Assembly (NCBI GenBank): GCA_947588995.1
Contig: CANPZI010000017.1
Location: 1 to 55,616, forward strand
From: an uncultured Lachnospiraceae bacterium
GTDB lineage: Bacteria; Bacillota; Clostridia; Lachnospirales; Lachnospiraceae
DNA length: 55,616 nt
Reading direction: 5' to 3'
Shown: in pieces, positions 44,431 through 53,362 of the stretch
How positions within the stretch are numbered: the stretch's first letter is position 1
Layout of the letters: every line of letters begins with the position of its first letter
The notes under the pieces: model-generated
The model's input: only the letters and a program-made list of their open reading frames with translations
Told to the model about the DNA's origin: nothing
The model's database searches: none
Made by a program: the position numbers and the translations under genes

Positions 44431-45510
44431 ATGGGAATTTGGTTGTCGGTCGTGTTACCGGTGTATAACGGAGAGAAATATTTAAGGCGGACTCTGGGAC
44501 ATCTTGCCGGAATCAAACGCCGGGATATGGAGATTCTGCTGATTGATGACGGTTCTGCGGATCAAAGCGCCGATATCTGTCAAACGCAGGCTGCAGGAGA
44601 TCCAAGATTTCGTTATGTCAGGCAGGAGCATATGGGAATTGCGGCGGCCAGAAATAAAGGGGTTAGTCTGGCAAGGGGAAAATATATAGGGTTTTGTGAT
44701 CAGGATGATGTGCTGCTTACGAGAGGTTATTTTTCTCTGCTGTTAAAGATGAAAAGCTGCAATGCGCAGATGGGAATCTGCAGTACGGAACGCCTGATCG
44801 GAGGCATGCGAAGCCCTTATGAACGGCTGACGAATGGCGTTTATCGAGGGAATGAAGTACAAAAAGAGCTGCTTTACCCGCTGCTTTTTCGGGGATATGC
44901 ATATCCTTTCGTAAGATCGAAAAACTATTTGTATGGAACATTGTGGAAATGTATTTTTCGGATGGATTTTATCCGAGAAAATCATTTGACATTTGCGGCT
45001 TTTGTCGGTTATGAAGATGACTGGCTTTTTGTGACCCGGGCGCTCTGTATTGCCCGAAATGCAGTGTCCGTGTCTGCAAGTGGTTATTGCTGGCGTGTGG
45101 GGCAGGATTCGGCGTCACACCGCCATACTGAGACAGGAGATCTGCTGGAAAGATCAGCGCGATTGGATGCATATCTGTATTCCTATTTGGAAGCAGGAAT
45201 CGGAGATGCGGCAGTTTTCCGGGAATTTCAGAAAATAAATACCTGCGAACATTATATGGCGGTTTTGAGAGAGCGGTATGATAAGAGTGTGCTGCAGGAA
45301 TATCTGCAGGAAACGGATTACCGAAAGCAGCTTTCCTGCAGAAAATATCTTGTCCGTTCCGCAATACAAAAAAGAGTGCTCCTCAATCTGCTTTGGTGTG
45401 GCGGTGTGAGAACAGCGTATGTTGTGAGCCGGGTTTATGATTGGCTGGTAACAAAACTGGAGAAAGTGCAATGGATCATTTTGCTGGAGAGACGAAGCAA
45501 GATCTCGTGA
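44431..45510 (+). CDS. Family-2 glycosyltransferase
   Basis: 359 residues from ATG 44431, where the fold begins (LSVVLPVYNGEKYLRRTLGHL). LLIDDGSADQSADIC and GFCDQDDVLL (a D-x-D-type metal site, here QDD) are visible. The C-terminal part is soluble with no clear membrane helix. The start has only a weak ribosome site and may be coupled to the previous gene, which ends 10 nt upstream. Longer upstream readings overlap the previous gene and add nothing conserved. Confidence 0.88.
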   Translation: MGIWLSVVLPVYNGEKYLRRTLGHLAGIKRRDMEILLIDDGSADQSADICQTQAAGDPRFRYVRQEHMGIAAARNKGVSLARGKYIGFCDQDDVLLTRGYFSLLLKMKSCNAQMGICSTERLIGGMRSPYERLTNGVYRGNEVQKELLYPLLFRGYAYPFVRSKNYLYGTLWKCIFRMDFIRENHLTFAAFVGYEDDWLFVTRALCIARNAVSVSASGYCWRVGQDSASHRHTETGDLLERSARLDAYLYSYLEAGIGDAAVFREFQKINTCEHYMAVLRERYDKSVLQEYLQETDYRKQLSCRKYLVRSAIQKRVLLNLLWCGGVRTAYVVSRVYDWLVTKLEKVQWIILLERRSKIS

Positions 45511-46313
45511 CGGTTATTGTTCCGATATATCAGGTATATCCATATTTGAGAGAATGCGTGGACTCTCTGCTTAATCAGACCTATCCTGTCATGGAAATCA
45601 TTCTGGTGGATGATGGAAGTACGGATGGATCAGAATGTTTATGCGATGGCTATGCCGTGCAGGATCAGCGTATCCGAGTCATCCATCAGCGTAATCAGGG
45701 ATTGTCCGCAGCCAGAAATGCAGGGCTGCAGATCGCAAAGGGAAAGTTCATCGCCTTTGTCGATGCCGATGATGCGGTTATGCCGGATTATATAGCATAC
45801 CTGTATGAGATGCTTGTCATACATCAGGCGGATATTGCCGTGTGCCAGTATACACGCACTTTGCCTTATACTGCCAGAAGAATCTGCAAAGAAAAGGTCT
45901 TGTCTTCTTCACGGGCGCTTCGGGGATGGCATGGCAGATATAAGAGATGGGAGACCGTAGTCTGGAACAAGCTGTATCGACGGGCCGTGTTGGAAGGCGG
46001 TGTCGGAAAAGAGAGGGTACGGTTCCCTGTCGGGAAAAGCCATGAAGACGTATGGACGAGTCATCTGTTTGTTCATAATGCAAACCGCATTGTGCTGACT
46101 GACAGAGTTTTATATTATTACAGGCCGCGTATAGACAGTCTGACCGGCAGCATGGCCGGACTTGACGACGAACAGGAGATGGAAGCACAGATATCGCGTA
46201 TGCATTTTTTTGGAAAACGACATTACTATGCGGCATATTTGAGACTTGCAGCCGTTTTTGTGATACGTCAGCTATGGCGGACTGTATACAAAAAGCGGTC
46301 ATGGAGTGTATAA
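45471..46313 (+). CDS. Family-2 glycosyltransferase
   Basis: 280 residues. VTVIVPIYQVYPYLRECVDSLLNQTYP, ILVDDGSTDGS and AFVDADDAVMPDY (D-x-D) are classic GT2 motifs. NKLYRRAVLE and EDVWTSHLFVHNA follow, as in capsule/exopolysaccharide enzymes. ATG 45471 has CTGGAG upstream. The gene overlaps the preceding GT2 by 40 nt. Donor and linkage cannot be read from the sequence. Confidence 0.92.
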   Translation: MDHFAGETKQDLVTVIVPIYQVYPYLRECVDSLLNQTYPVMEIILVDDGSTDGSECLCDGYAVQDQRIRVIHQRNQGLSAARNAGLQIAKGKFIAFVDADDAVMPDYIAYLYEMLVIHQADIAVCQYTRTLPYTARRICKEKVLSSSRALRGWHGRYKRWETVVWNKLYRRAVLEGGVGKERVRFPVGKSHEDVWTSHLFVHNANRIVLTDRVLYYYRPRIDSLTGSMAGLDDEQEMEAQISRMHFFGKRHYYAAYLRLAAVFVIRQLWRTVYKKRSWSV

Positions 46314-46314
46314 A

Positions 46315-47106
46315 GTGATAGGGAATATAGCGTATCTATGGGATAGGAAAGAACTGATAATGACTTTGGCTACGGCTGATTTTAAAAAGAGATTTATCGG
46401 TTCCTTTCTTGGAATTTTTTGGATGTTTGTACAGCCGCTGGTCACCGTGTTGATTTACTATGTTGTATTTCAGTTGGGATTTCGTTCCCGGCCGGTGGCG
46501 GAAGTGCCTTATGTCTTATGGTTGATTCCGGGCATTGTACCCTGGTTCTTTTTTAATGATGCATGGGGCGGGGCTACAAATTGCTTATATGAGTACCAGC
46601 ATCTGGTCAAGAAAATGGTTTTTCGAGTCAGTATTCTGCCGATTATGAAAGTATTTTCTTCGTTGTTTGTACATTTAATTTTTATATGGATCATGCTGCT
46701 GGTCTATCTTCTTTTTGGCATGCAGCCTTCTCTCTGGTGGCTGCAGGTGTTGTATTATACGGGCTGTACTTTTTTTCTGGTATTAGGCTTGTCTTATATT
46801 ACGGCTTCGGCCAATGCCTTTTTTAAGGATACGGGACAAGTTGTACAGATATTGTTGCAAATCGGTATGTGGACAGCGCCGATTATGTGGTCGGAGACCA
46901 TGTTCCCGGAGAAATACAGATTTATTGTCAGACTGAATCCGGTTTACTATGTGGTAGAAGGATACAGGGATTGTATGATCGTGCATGAGGGATTTTGGAA
47001 TCATCCACAGCTGACCGTATACTTTTGGTGTATTTCCCTTGTCATTTTTTGGATGGGGACTCGCATGTTTAAAAAACTAAAGCCGCATTTTGCAGATGTA
47101 TTATAG
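46315..47106 (+). CDS. wzm: ABC-2 polysaccharide export permease (Wzm-like)
   Basis: 263 residues from the GTG at 46315, with GGAG 8 nt before it; the GTG at 46306 would add three residues. Six membrane helices are expected. DFKKRFIGSFLGIFWMFVQPLVTVLIYYVVF is the signature opening of Wzm/TagG permeases. With the Wzt-like ATPase at 48348 it would move a finished lipid-linked polymer across the membrane. It is unusual that the ATPase is not the next gene: a methyltransferase gene lies between them. Confidence 0.92.
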   Translation: MIGNIAYLWDRKELIMTLATADFKKRFIGSFLGIFWMFVQPLVTVLIYYVVFQLGFRSRPVAEVPYVLWLIPGIVPWFFFNDAWGGATNCLYEYQHLVKKMVFRVSILPIMKVFSSLFVHLIFIWIMLLVYLLFGMQPSLWWLQVLYYTGCTFFLVLGLSYITASANAFFKDTGQVVQILLQIGMWTAPIMWSETMFPEKYRFIVRLNPVYYVVEGYRDCMIVHEGFWNHPQLTVYFWCISLVIFWMGTRMFKKLKPHFADVL

Positions 47107-47118
47107 GAGGGACTGAAT

Positions 47119-48304
47119 GTGAAGATAGCCATTTTTGGGGGGGGGGGAGATCGGAAGAAAGTTTATTGCGGAAAATGCGGACAAGGTGCAGCTTGTGATC
47201 GACCATGATCAAGGGATTGGCTCGTTAAACGGAGTCAGGGTAAAACATCCTGATCATGTAAATTGGGACGAGTATTTTGTTGTGATTACAACAGAAATAT
47301 ACTGTGATGAAATCAAACGATTCCTTCTTGATAAAGGATTAAAAGAGTATGAGGATTTTATTTCTTATACTGAATGGGAAAGATGTGGCAGAACAAGAAA
47401 TATTCATATTACTTATGTAAGCAAGGCGCTTGAGGAGCGTGTTTTGCGGGAAAATAATTATGTAAAAACCGTTCGCTCCCAAAAAGAGTTTTATGATTAT
47501 TTGGAAGAATGTAAAGATAACGCATGGAAATATATCTCCATCATGAATATGTATATGGATCAGTTTTCGGATAAAATAACTTATTTTAAGGGTTATTGCG
47601 AGGTCTGTGGAAAAAGCAGTTTGTTCAAAATTGATGGGAGTTGGAATGGGGATACCGGCGGAATCAATTGGCGGGAACACTTGGTGTGTATAAAGTGTGG
47701 ATTTAACAGCAGAGAACGCTTGATGTTAAGCACTGTGCAGAAAATAACGCAGGGACTTGTACGTCCGCGCATTTATATCAATGAACAGCTTTCCGGTGTA
47801 TATAACTATCTGTGTTCAAATTATACAGATGTGGTAGGAAGTGAATACGTTTCTGACACCTGTGAAAGTGGACGGTTGATTGACGGCGTATTACATGAAG
47901 ACGCCATGCAGTTGTCTTTTGCCGGAAGTTCGTTTGATTTATATCTTTCTCAGGACGTATTTGAACATGTGGCAGACTATAAAAGAATTTTTACAGAGGC
48001 TTATCGAATCATACGGGGCAAAGGTTTCCTGGTGTTTACGATTCCGTTCCACTTTGACAGAGATGAGATTACCCTGAGGGCGAAATTGAATCGCAGCGGT
48101 AAAGTGGAATATCTCTTATCTCCGCAATATCACGGGAATCCGATTGCGGAGGAGGGATCCCTTGTTTTTACGGATTATGGATGGGATCTGTTAAAGTATA
48201 TCAGAGAAGTCGGATTCAGAGATGTGTATTGTCAAGTGGCATTTTCAACAATATATGCCTATTTAGACCCGGTCGGTTCCATTATTTTTATTGCCGAAAA
48301 GTAG
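47119..48304 (+). CDS. Rossmann/zinc-ribbon/SAM-methyltransferase protein, frame broken at an 11-G tract
   Basis: The GTG at 47119 follows ATAGGAGG. Reading from it gives VKIAIFGGGGDRKK, and the frame fails. The long frame that continues to 48304 starts inside the G tract (47137-47147). With ten G's instead of eleven the protein would be VKIAIFGGGEIGRKFIAE..., about 394 residues. The N-terminal region (1-90) is a Rossmann-like nucleotide-binding module. A CEVCG...CIKCG zinc ribbon (about 155-195) follows, then a class-I methyltransferase-like part (VVGSEYVSDTC, DLYLSQDVFEHV). It may modify a sugar residue before export. The start sits 12 nt after wzm ends. Confidence 0.72.
47137..47147 (+). 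repeat. Poly-G tract (11 G), coding, frame-breaking
   Basis: The tract codes for the glycine-rich loop FGGG of a Rossmann fold. Ten G's restore a single frame from the GTG at 47119 to 48304; eleven are present. Confidence 0.95.
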
Positions 48305-48347
48305 ATGCAGTGCGAATACGTTCGGCTTAACAGGATGAAAAATACAT

Positions 48348-49667
48348 ATGGATGCTATTAAGGTAGATCATCTAACAAAAATATATCGGTTGTATCAGGA
48401 TCCAAAGGACAGATTTAAGGAGGCGGTAAATCCGTTTAAGAAGACATATTCAGAACCTTTTTATGCACTGCGGGATATCTCTTTTAATATAGAAAAAGGA
48501 GAGACAGTCGGGATAATCGGAACGAATGGTTCCGGAAAATCGACAATTCTCAAAATCATAACGGGAGTAATCCGTCAGACCAAAGGGAGTGTTGTGGTAA
48601 ATGGAAATGTATCCGCCCTGTTAGAACTTGGCGCAGGCTTTGATATGGAATACACCGGAATAGATAACATCTATATGAACGGTGCGGTACTCGGATTTTC
48701 AAGAGCGCGGATGGAACAAAAAATGGAGGAAATTTTGGCATTTGCCGATATAGGAGATTTTGTGTATCAGCCGGTCAAAACGTATTCCAGCGGTATGCTT
48801 GTACGTCTTGCTTTTGCATTGGCCATCAACGTAGAACCCGAAGTTTTAGTGATTGATGAGGCGCTGGCTGTGGGAGATGCCTTTTTTCAGGCGAAATGTT
48901 TTCATAAACTGGAAGAGATTAAGGCGAGCGGTACTACGATCTTATTTGTTTCGCATGATATTGTGTCGGTAAAAAAATTATGTTCCCGTGCGATCTGGAT
49001 TGAAAAGGGTGTTTTGAGGGAGAGCGGACCAGCCGGTGCAGTCTGCGAAAAATATATGAGCGCGCAGATTATCAGGACAAACAGAGAAAATCAAAAAATC
49101 GTGTCGCAAATGGAAAATGAAAATGATAATGATATACGAACGGAAACAGAAAAAAAGCGGCACGTTAGTTTCCCGTTGTTTCAGCCAAAGCATGCGGAGG
49201 CTGTCACAGCCACCGGCAGGGCGGAGATATTATCCTTTTATATTGCGGATGAAAAAGGAAGACAGGTTAATCTCCTGAAAACGGAAAATGTATATCGGTT
49301 TGGAGTTGTTGGGAGGTTTCATGAAAGTATTAAACATGCGCTGTTTGGTTTTGAACTGGAGAATTTAAAAGGCACTAAGATTTTGGGGATGAATAATTAT
49401 ATGCAGCACAAAAGCATTGCACAGGCAAAAGTCGGAAAAATATATGAGGTGTCTTTTATATTCAAACTGCCGCGGTTATGCAAAGGAGAATATTTAGTGA
49501 CACCGGCGATAGCCGCAGGTACACAGGAGAGCCATGTGGTGCTTGCTAGGATGCATAATTGTCAGACTGTTCTGGTTGATAATGACGGATATAATTTTGC
49601 CTTGTTGGAATTAGACGCAAAAACAGAGATCCATGAGTACGATAGCGCAGACGTAGAATTTGACTGA
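48348..49667 (+). CDS. wzt: ABC exporter ATPase with C-terminal polysaccharide-binding-like domain (Wzt-like)
   Basis: 439 residues. The N-terminal ATPase has Walker A GTNGSGKST (58-66), the long A-loop of polymer exporters, signature YSSGMLVRLAF, and Walker B VLVIDEALAVGD. After a polar linker (about 240-285), residues 285-439 form a beta-rich domain like the Wzt C-terminal domain, which in E. coli O9a and relatives recognises the capped end of the polymer. Shorter teichoic-acid ATPases (TagH) lack this form. ATG 48348 has AGGATG upstream. Partner of the Wzm-like permease. Confidence 0.92.
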   Translation: MDAIKVDHLTKIYRLYQDPKDRFKEAVNPFKKTYSEPFYALRDISFNIEKGETVGIIGTNGSGKSTILKIITGVIRQTKGSVVVNGNVSALLELGAGFDMEYTGIDNIYMNGAVLGFSRARMEQKMEEILAFADIGDFVYQPVKTYSSGMLVRLAFALAINVEPEVLVIDEALAVGDAFFQAKCFHKLEEIKASGTTILFVSHDIVSVKKLCSRAIWIEKGVLRESGPAGAVCEKYMSAQIIRTNRENQKIVSQMENENDNDIRTETEKKRHVSFPLFQPKHAEAVTATGRAEILSFYIADEKGRQVNLLKTENVYRFGVVGRFHESIKHALFGFELENLKGTKILGMNNYMQHKSIAQAKVGKIYEVSFIFKLPRLCKGEYLVTPAIAAGTQESHVVLARMHNCQTVLVDNDGYNFALLELDAKTEIHEYDSADVEFD

Positions 49668-49693
49668 TCATTGAATGGAGAACGACAGCAGGA

Positions 49694-52600
49694 ATGGCGA
49701 AAGGACAACTGGATTTTACGGGAGAGCGATTCATACCGGGAATCAAAGACGACAAATTGAAAATAGAACATTATCAAAGATATCTCAGCGTCAGAGCCCT
49801 GGTAAAAGATAAAGTCGTGCTGGACATAGCGTGCGGTGAGGGTTACGGCAGCGATATTCTGTCGTCTGCCGCGAAAAAAGTTATCGGTATAGATATTGAC
49901 GGAGACGTCATTGAACACGCAGGAAAACGGTATGCGCACAGGGATAATCTGCAGTATCTGCAGGGGAGGGCAGAAAACATCCCTTTGGAAGCGGCCAGCG
50001 TTGACGTCGTGGTTTCCTTTGAAACAATAGAACATATGACGGAGCAAAGCCAGTATACCTTTTTGGATGAAATAGAAAGAGTTTTAAAAAAAGACGGGTC
50101 ATTGATTATCTCTACGCCTAATAAGGCAATATATTCGGATCGGTATCAATATAAAAACGAGTTTCATGTTAAAGAGTTTTACCATGATGAATTTTTGGCG
50201 TTTTTGCGTGAAAAATTTGCATATGTGCAATTGTTTTCCCAAGATCTTGAAGTGGTTTCCGTCTTAAATGCCTGTGAAAAACGACCGGAGAAACTGACGG
50301 ATCTGAGTGAACGCGACAGCTATGTCAGTGACGGGAAGTATTATATTGCGGCGGCATCCAATGTATCTTTTGATGCGGCCTCGATGGCATCTGTTTATCT
50401 GAATCGTTTCGGGGAATATGAATCGCTGATACAGAGGATCGTGACTCTGCAGGATGAGGAAGAGGAGAAAAACAGACATATCCGAATGCTGGATGGACAG
50501 TTGGAAGAAAGGGCACAGGATATTTTAGCCCTGAACCGTCAGGCGGAAAGCGACAGGAAATGTAACGAAGCGCTGAAATGCCAGGCAGAGAGCGATAAGA
50601 ACCGAATCGAAGAACTGAACCGTCAGGTGGAAAGCAGCAGGGAATGTATTGAAGCGCTGAAATGCCAGACAGAGAGCGATAAGAATCGGATCGAGGAGTT
50701 GAATCGTCAGACGGAAAGCGATAAAAGCCGGATCGAGGAGTTGAATCGTCAGACGGAAAGCGACAAAAGCCGGATCGAGGAGCTGAATCGTCAGGCGGAA
50801 AGCGACAAAAGCCGGATCGAGGAGCTGAGCTGTCAGACGAAAAATGCCAACGCCAGAATCGAAGAGTTGAAATGCTGCATTGGAGATATGAACGGTACCA
50901 TAGCGGAAAATAAAGATCGGGCGGAGGCTTTGCAGCGTCTCGTCGAAGAGAAGGAAAGGCAGATAGAAGAACTACGGCAGGAACTGCGGAATAAAGACGG
51001 ACACATCACATTGTTATTGGAAGTTGAACGGACATATGAACATGAAAAGACAACGCATGCCTATAAATTCTCTAAGAAGCTGCAGAGGGCTGGCAATGTT
51101 GTGCTGCCGATAGACAGCCGCAGACGCTTTTTCGCCCGTGTCGCGTATAATGTGGTGCGCCATCCGGTGTTGATGATGCATGTCATTAATTCAAAGAGAG
51201 TCCGCAATTACCTGAAATATATACGTTTGGAAGGAATGCAGGGTGTTAAGCGGCGGTATGAAGAAGCCGTAGACATAGAGCGGATGAAACTGTATCCGGC
51301 AAGCCGGCTGGATGTAGCAGCCGATGCCGTATCTTTTGAAGATTCGTCGGATAAAAGGATGGCGGATTATGATAAGTTGGAATTCCCGGTATATCGGCAT
51401 CCGAAAGTCTCTGTCATCATACCTGCATATAACCAATTTGCCTATACGTATTCCTGCCTGAGAGCGGTTCTGGATCATTCCGGAGATGTTCCCTATGAGG
51501 TCATCTTGGCGGATGACTGCTCTACGGATATCACAAAGCAGATTGGCAAACTTGTCCAAAATATCAGGCATATCAGAACCCCTGAAAATCTTGGCTTTTT
51601 GCGCAACTGCAATCATGCGGCCGAAAGTGCGAACGGAGAGTATATTGTATTTCTCAACAATGACACGCAGGTGCAGGAAAACTGGCTGCAGCCATTGGTG
51701 GATCTGTTGGAACACGATGAGCGGATTGGCCTGACGGGTTCTAAGCTGGTCTATTCGGACGGATTTCTGCAGGAAGCAGGCGGGATCGTCTGGCAGGACG
51801 CTTCGGCATGGAATTACGGCAACAGGAAGAGCCCGGAAGATCCGGAATACAATTATGTCAAAGAGACGGATTATATATCAGGCGCATCTATCATGATACG
51901 GCGGAAACTGTGGAAAGAGATAGGCGGGTTTGACGAGCGATTTGCACCTGCATATTGTGAAGACACTGATCTGGCTTTTGAAGTGAGGAAGCATGGATAT
52001 AAAGTGGTTTATCAGCCTTTGTCTGTTGTAGTCCATTATGAAGGGATTTCCAATGGAACGGATATACGGAGCGGATTGAAAGCGTATCAGGAAGTAAATC
52101 AGCGGAAGTTTTATGAAAAATGGAAAGAGACACTGCAGAGTGAACATGAGCCGAACGGGGTCAATATTTTTACTGCAAAAGACAGAAGCAGCCATAAAAA
52201 GCATATCCTGGTGGTAGATCACTATGTGCCGCATTATGATACGGATGCGGGCGGCAGGACGGCATTCATGTATTTGAAATTATATGTCAGGATGGGCTTT
52301 CAGGTCACATTTATCGGCGATAATTTTTATAAACATGAGCCGTATACGACGGAACTGAACCAATTGGGAATCGAAGTTTTGTATGGCAATTTTTATTATC
52401 ATAACTGGCAGGAATGGCTGCGGGAGAACGGTCATTATTTTGACTATATTTATCTGCAGCGGCCGCATATTGCAATCAAATATATTGATCTGGTCAAAAA
52501 ATATTCCGATGCCAAGATACTGTATTATGCGCACGATCTGCACCACATTAGAGAGTATAGGGAATATGAGATAACGAAAGATGCCGAAAAACTGATATCC

Positions 52601-53299
52601 TCTGAGAAGTGGAAAAAAATAGAGTATGAATTGTTTGACAAGGCGGATGTCGGGCATGTGGTAAGTGCTGTTGAACAGAAAGTCATGCAGGAGGCATTCC
52701 CGGACAAGCCGATACGAATTATTCCGGTATATATTTATAATGCCGTTCCCAATGATATCAACAAAAAGTTCGCACTGCGGAAAGATCTGTTATACGTTGG
52801 CGGCTTCGGGCATCCGCCCAATATTGATGCGGTCCTGTGGTTCGCAAAGGAAGTATATCCGAAGGTAGTAAAAAAATATCCGCAAATGAAATGGTATGTG
52901 GTCGGCGGGAAAGTGCCGAAAGAGATTCAGAATTTGGCCTCCGAAAATATTATTATTAAGGGCTATGTATCGGACGAAGATTTGGAAGTGCTGTATCGGA
53001 ACTGCAGAATAGCAGTTGCGCCGCTGCGATTTGGAGCAGGGGTTAAAGGTAAAGTGGTGGAAGCAGCGTATTTTCAAATACCTATGGTCACGACCTCTGT
53101 TGGGGCGGAAGGGCTGCAAATAGAGGGAGAGCCACTAATGATCGCGGATGGGGCAGCCGAGATGGCGGAACTGATCTGCAATTTATACGAAGACTATGAG
53201 CGTTTAAAAAAGATGTCAGATGACGGTGTTCGATTTGTACGAAAGCATTTTACGGCCGCAGAGGCTGAAAGGATAATCGGCATGGATGTTGCCATATAA
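49694..53299 (+). CDS. Methyltransferase / coiled-coil repeat / GT2 / GT4 fusion protein
   Basis: 1201 residues. Domains in order: a class-I SAM methyltransferase (1-230; VVLDIACGEGYGSD at 41-54 binds SAM); a long coiled coil (about 245-455) containing eight 14-residue repeats (280-391); a basic linker; a GT2 domain from about 570 (VSVIIPAYNQFAYTYSCL, ILADDCSTD, FLNNDTQVQ near 655); and a GT4-like domain from about 830 (HILVVDHYVPHYDTDAGG, RFGAGVKGKVVEAAYFQIP). It follows wzt by 26 nt. The layout recalls WbdD-type chain terminators, in which a coiled coil acts as a ruler between polymerase and capping enzyme. Here the polymerising-type transferases would be on the same chain (inference). Confidence 0.88.
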   Translation: MAKGQLDFTGERFIPGIKDDKLKIEHYQRYLSVRALVKDKVVLDIACGEGYGSDILSSAAKKVIGIDIDGDVIEHAGKRYAHRDNLQYLQGRAENIPLEAASVDVVVSFETIEHMTEQSQYTFLDEIERVLKKDGSLIISTPNKAIYSDRYQYKNEFHVKEFYHDEFLAFLREKFAYVQLFSQDLEVVSVLNACEKRPEKLTDLSERDSYVSDGKYYIAAASNVSFDAASMASVYLNRFGEYESLIQRIVTLQDEEEEKNRHIRMLDGQLEERAQDILALNRQAESDRKCNEALKCQAESDKNRIEELNRQVESSRECIEALKCQTESDKNRIEELNRQTESDKSRIEELNRQTESDKSRIEELNRQAESDKSRIEELSCQTKNANARIEELKCCIGDMNGTIAENKDRAEALQRLVEEKERQIEELRQELRNKDGHITLLLEVERTYEHEKTTHAYKFSKKLQRAGNVVLPIDSRRRFFARVAYNVVRHPVLMMHVINSKRVRNYLKYIRLEGMQGVKRRYEEAVDIERMKLYPASRLDVAADAVSFEDSSDKRMADYDKLEFPVYRHPKVSVIIPAYNQFAYTYSCLRAVLDHSGDVPYEVILADDCSTDITKQIGKLVQNIRHIRTPENLGFLRNCNHAAESANGEYIVFLNNDTQVQENWLQPLVDLLEHDERIGLTGSKLVYSDGFLQEAGGIVWQDASAWNYGNRKSPEDPEYNYVKETDYISGASIMIRRKLWKEIGGFDERFAPAYCEDTDLAFEVRKHGYKVVYQPLSVVVHYEGISNGTDIRSGLKAYQEVNQRKFYEKWKETLQSEHEPNGVNIFTAKDRSSHKKHILVVDHYVPHYDTDAGGRTAFMYLKLYVRMGFQVTFIGDNFYKHEPYTTELNQLGIEVLYGNFYYHNWQEWLRENGHYFDYIYLQRPHIAIKYIDLVKKYSDAKILYYAHDLHHIREYREYEITKDAEKLISSEKWKKIEYELFDKADVGHVVSAVEQKVMQEAFPDKPIRIIPVYIYNAVPNDINKKFALRKDLLYVGGFGHPPNIDAVLWFAKEVYPKVVKKYPQMKWYVVGGKVPKEIQNLASENIIIKGYVSDEDLEVLYRNCRIAVAPLRFGAGVKGKVVEAAYFQIPMVTTSVGAEGLQIEGEPLMIADGAAEMAELICNLYEDYERLKKMSDDGVRFVRKHFTAAEAERIIGMDVAI
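50531..50866 (+). repeat. Eight 42-bp tandem repeats coding for a coiled coil
   Basis: Units start at 50531, 50573, 50615, 50657, 50699, 50741, 50783 and 50825. Each codes for 14 residues (two heptads), such as LNRQTESDKSRIEE. Units 5-7 are nearly identical in DNA; units 1-4 alternate LNRQ and LKCQ types, suggesting growth both by single and by double units. All keep the frame, so copy-number change alters only length. Confidence 0.95.
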
Positions 53300-53362
53300 A
53301 TGAAGAAAGCTTTGGAGCTTGACAGACGGTTTGAGGACATCATGATTACGAGGAGATTTGCT

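Noticed and set aside
43239..44516. 425-codon minus-strand open frame opposite the GT4 gene
   Set aside because: The plus strand carries clear GT4 motifs, and the antisense reading shows no family pattern or ribosome site.
50531..50866. CRISPR-like or mobile repeat
   Set aside because: The units are contiguous, in frame and encode regular heptads, so they are protein repeats.
53300..53362. Start of the sugar-nucleotide reductase at 53300
   Set aside because: The ribosome site CGAGGAG and the conserved MKVLVTGG begin at 53363. The upstream codons (MKKALELDRRFED) do not belong to the fold.
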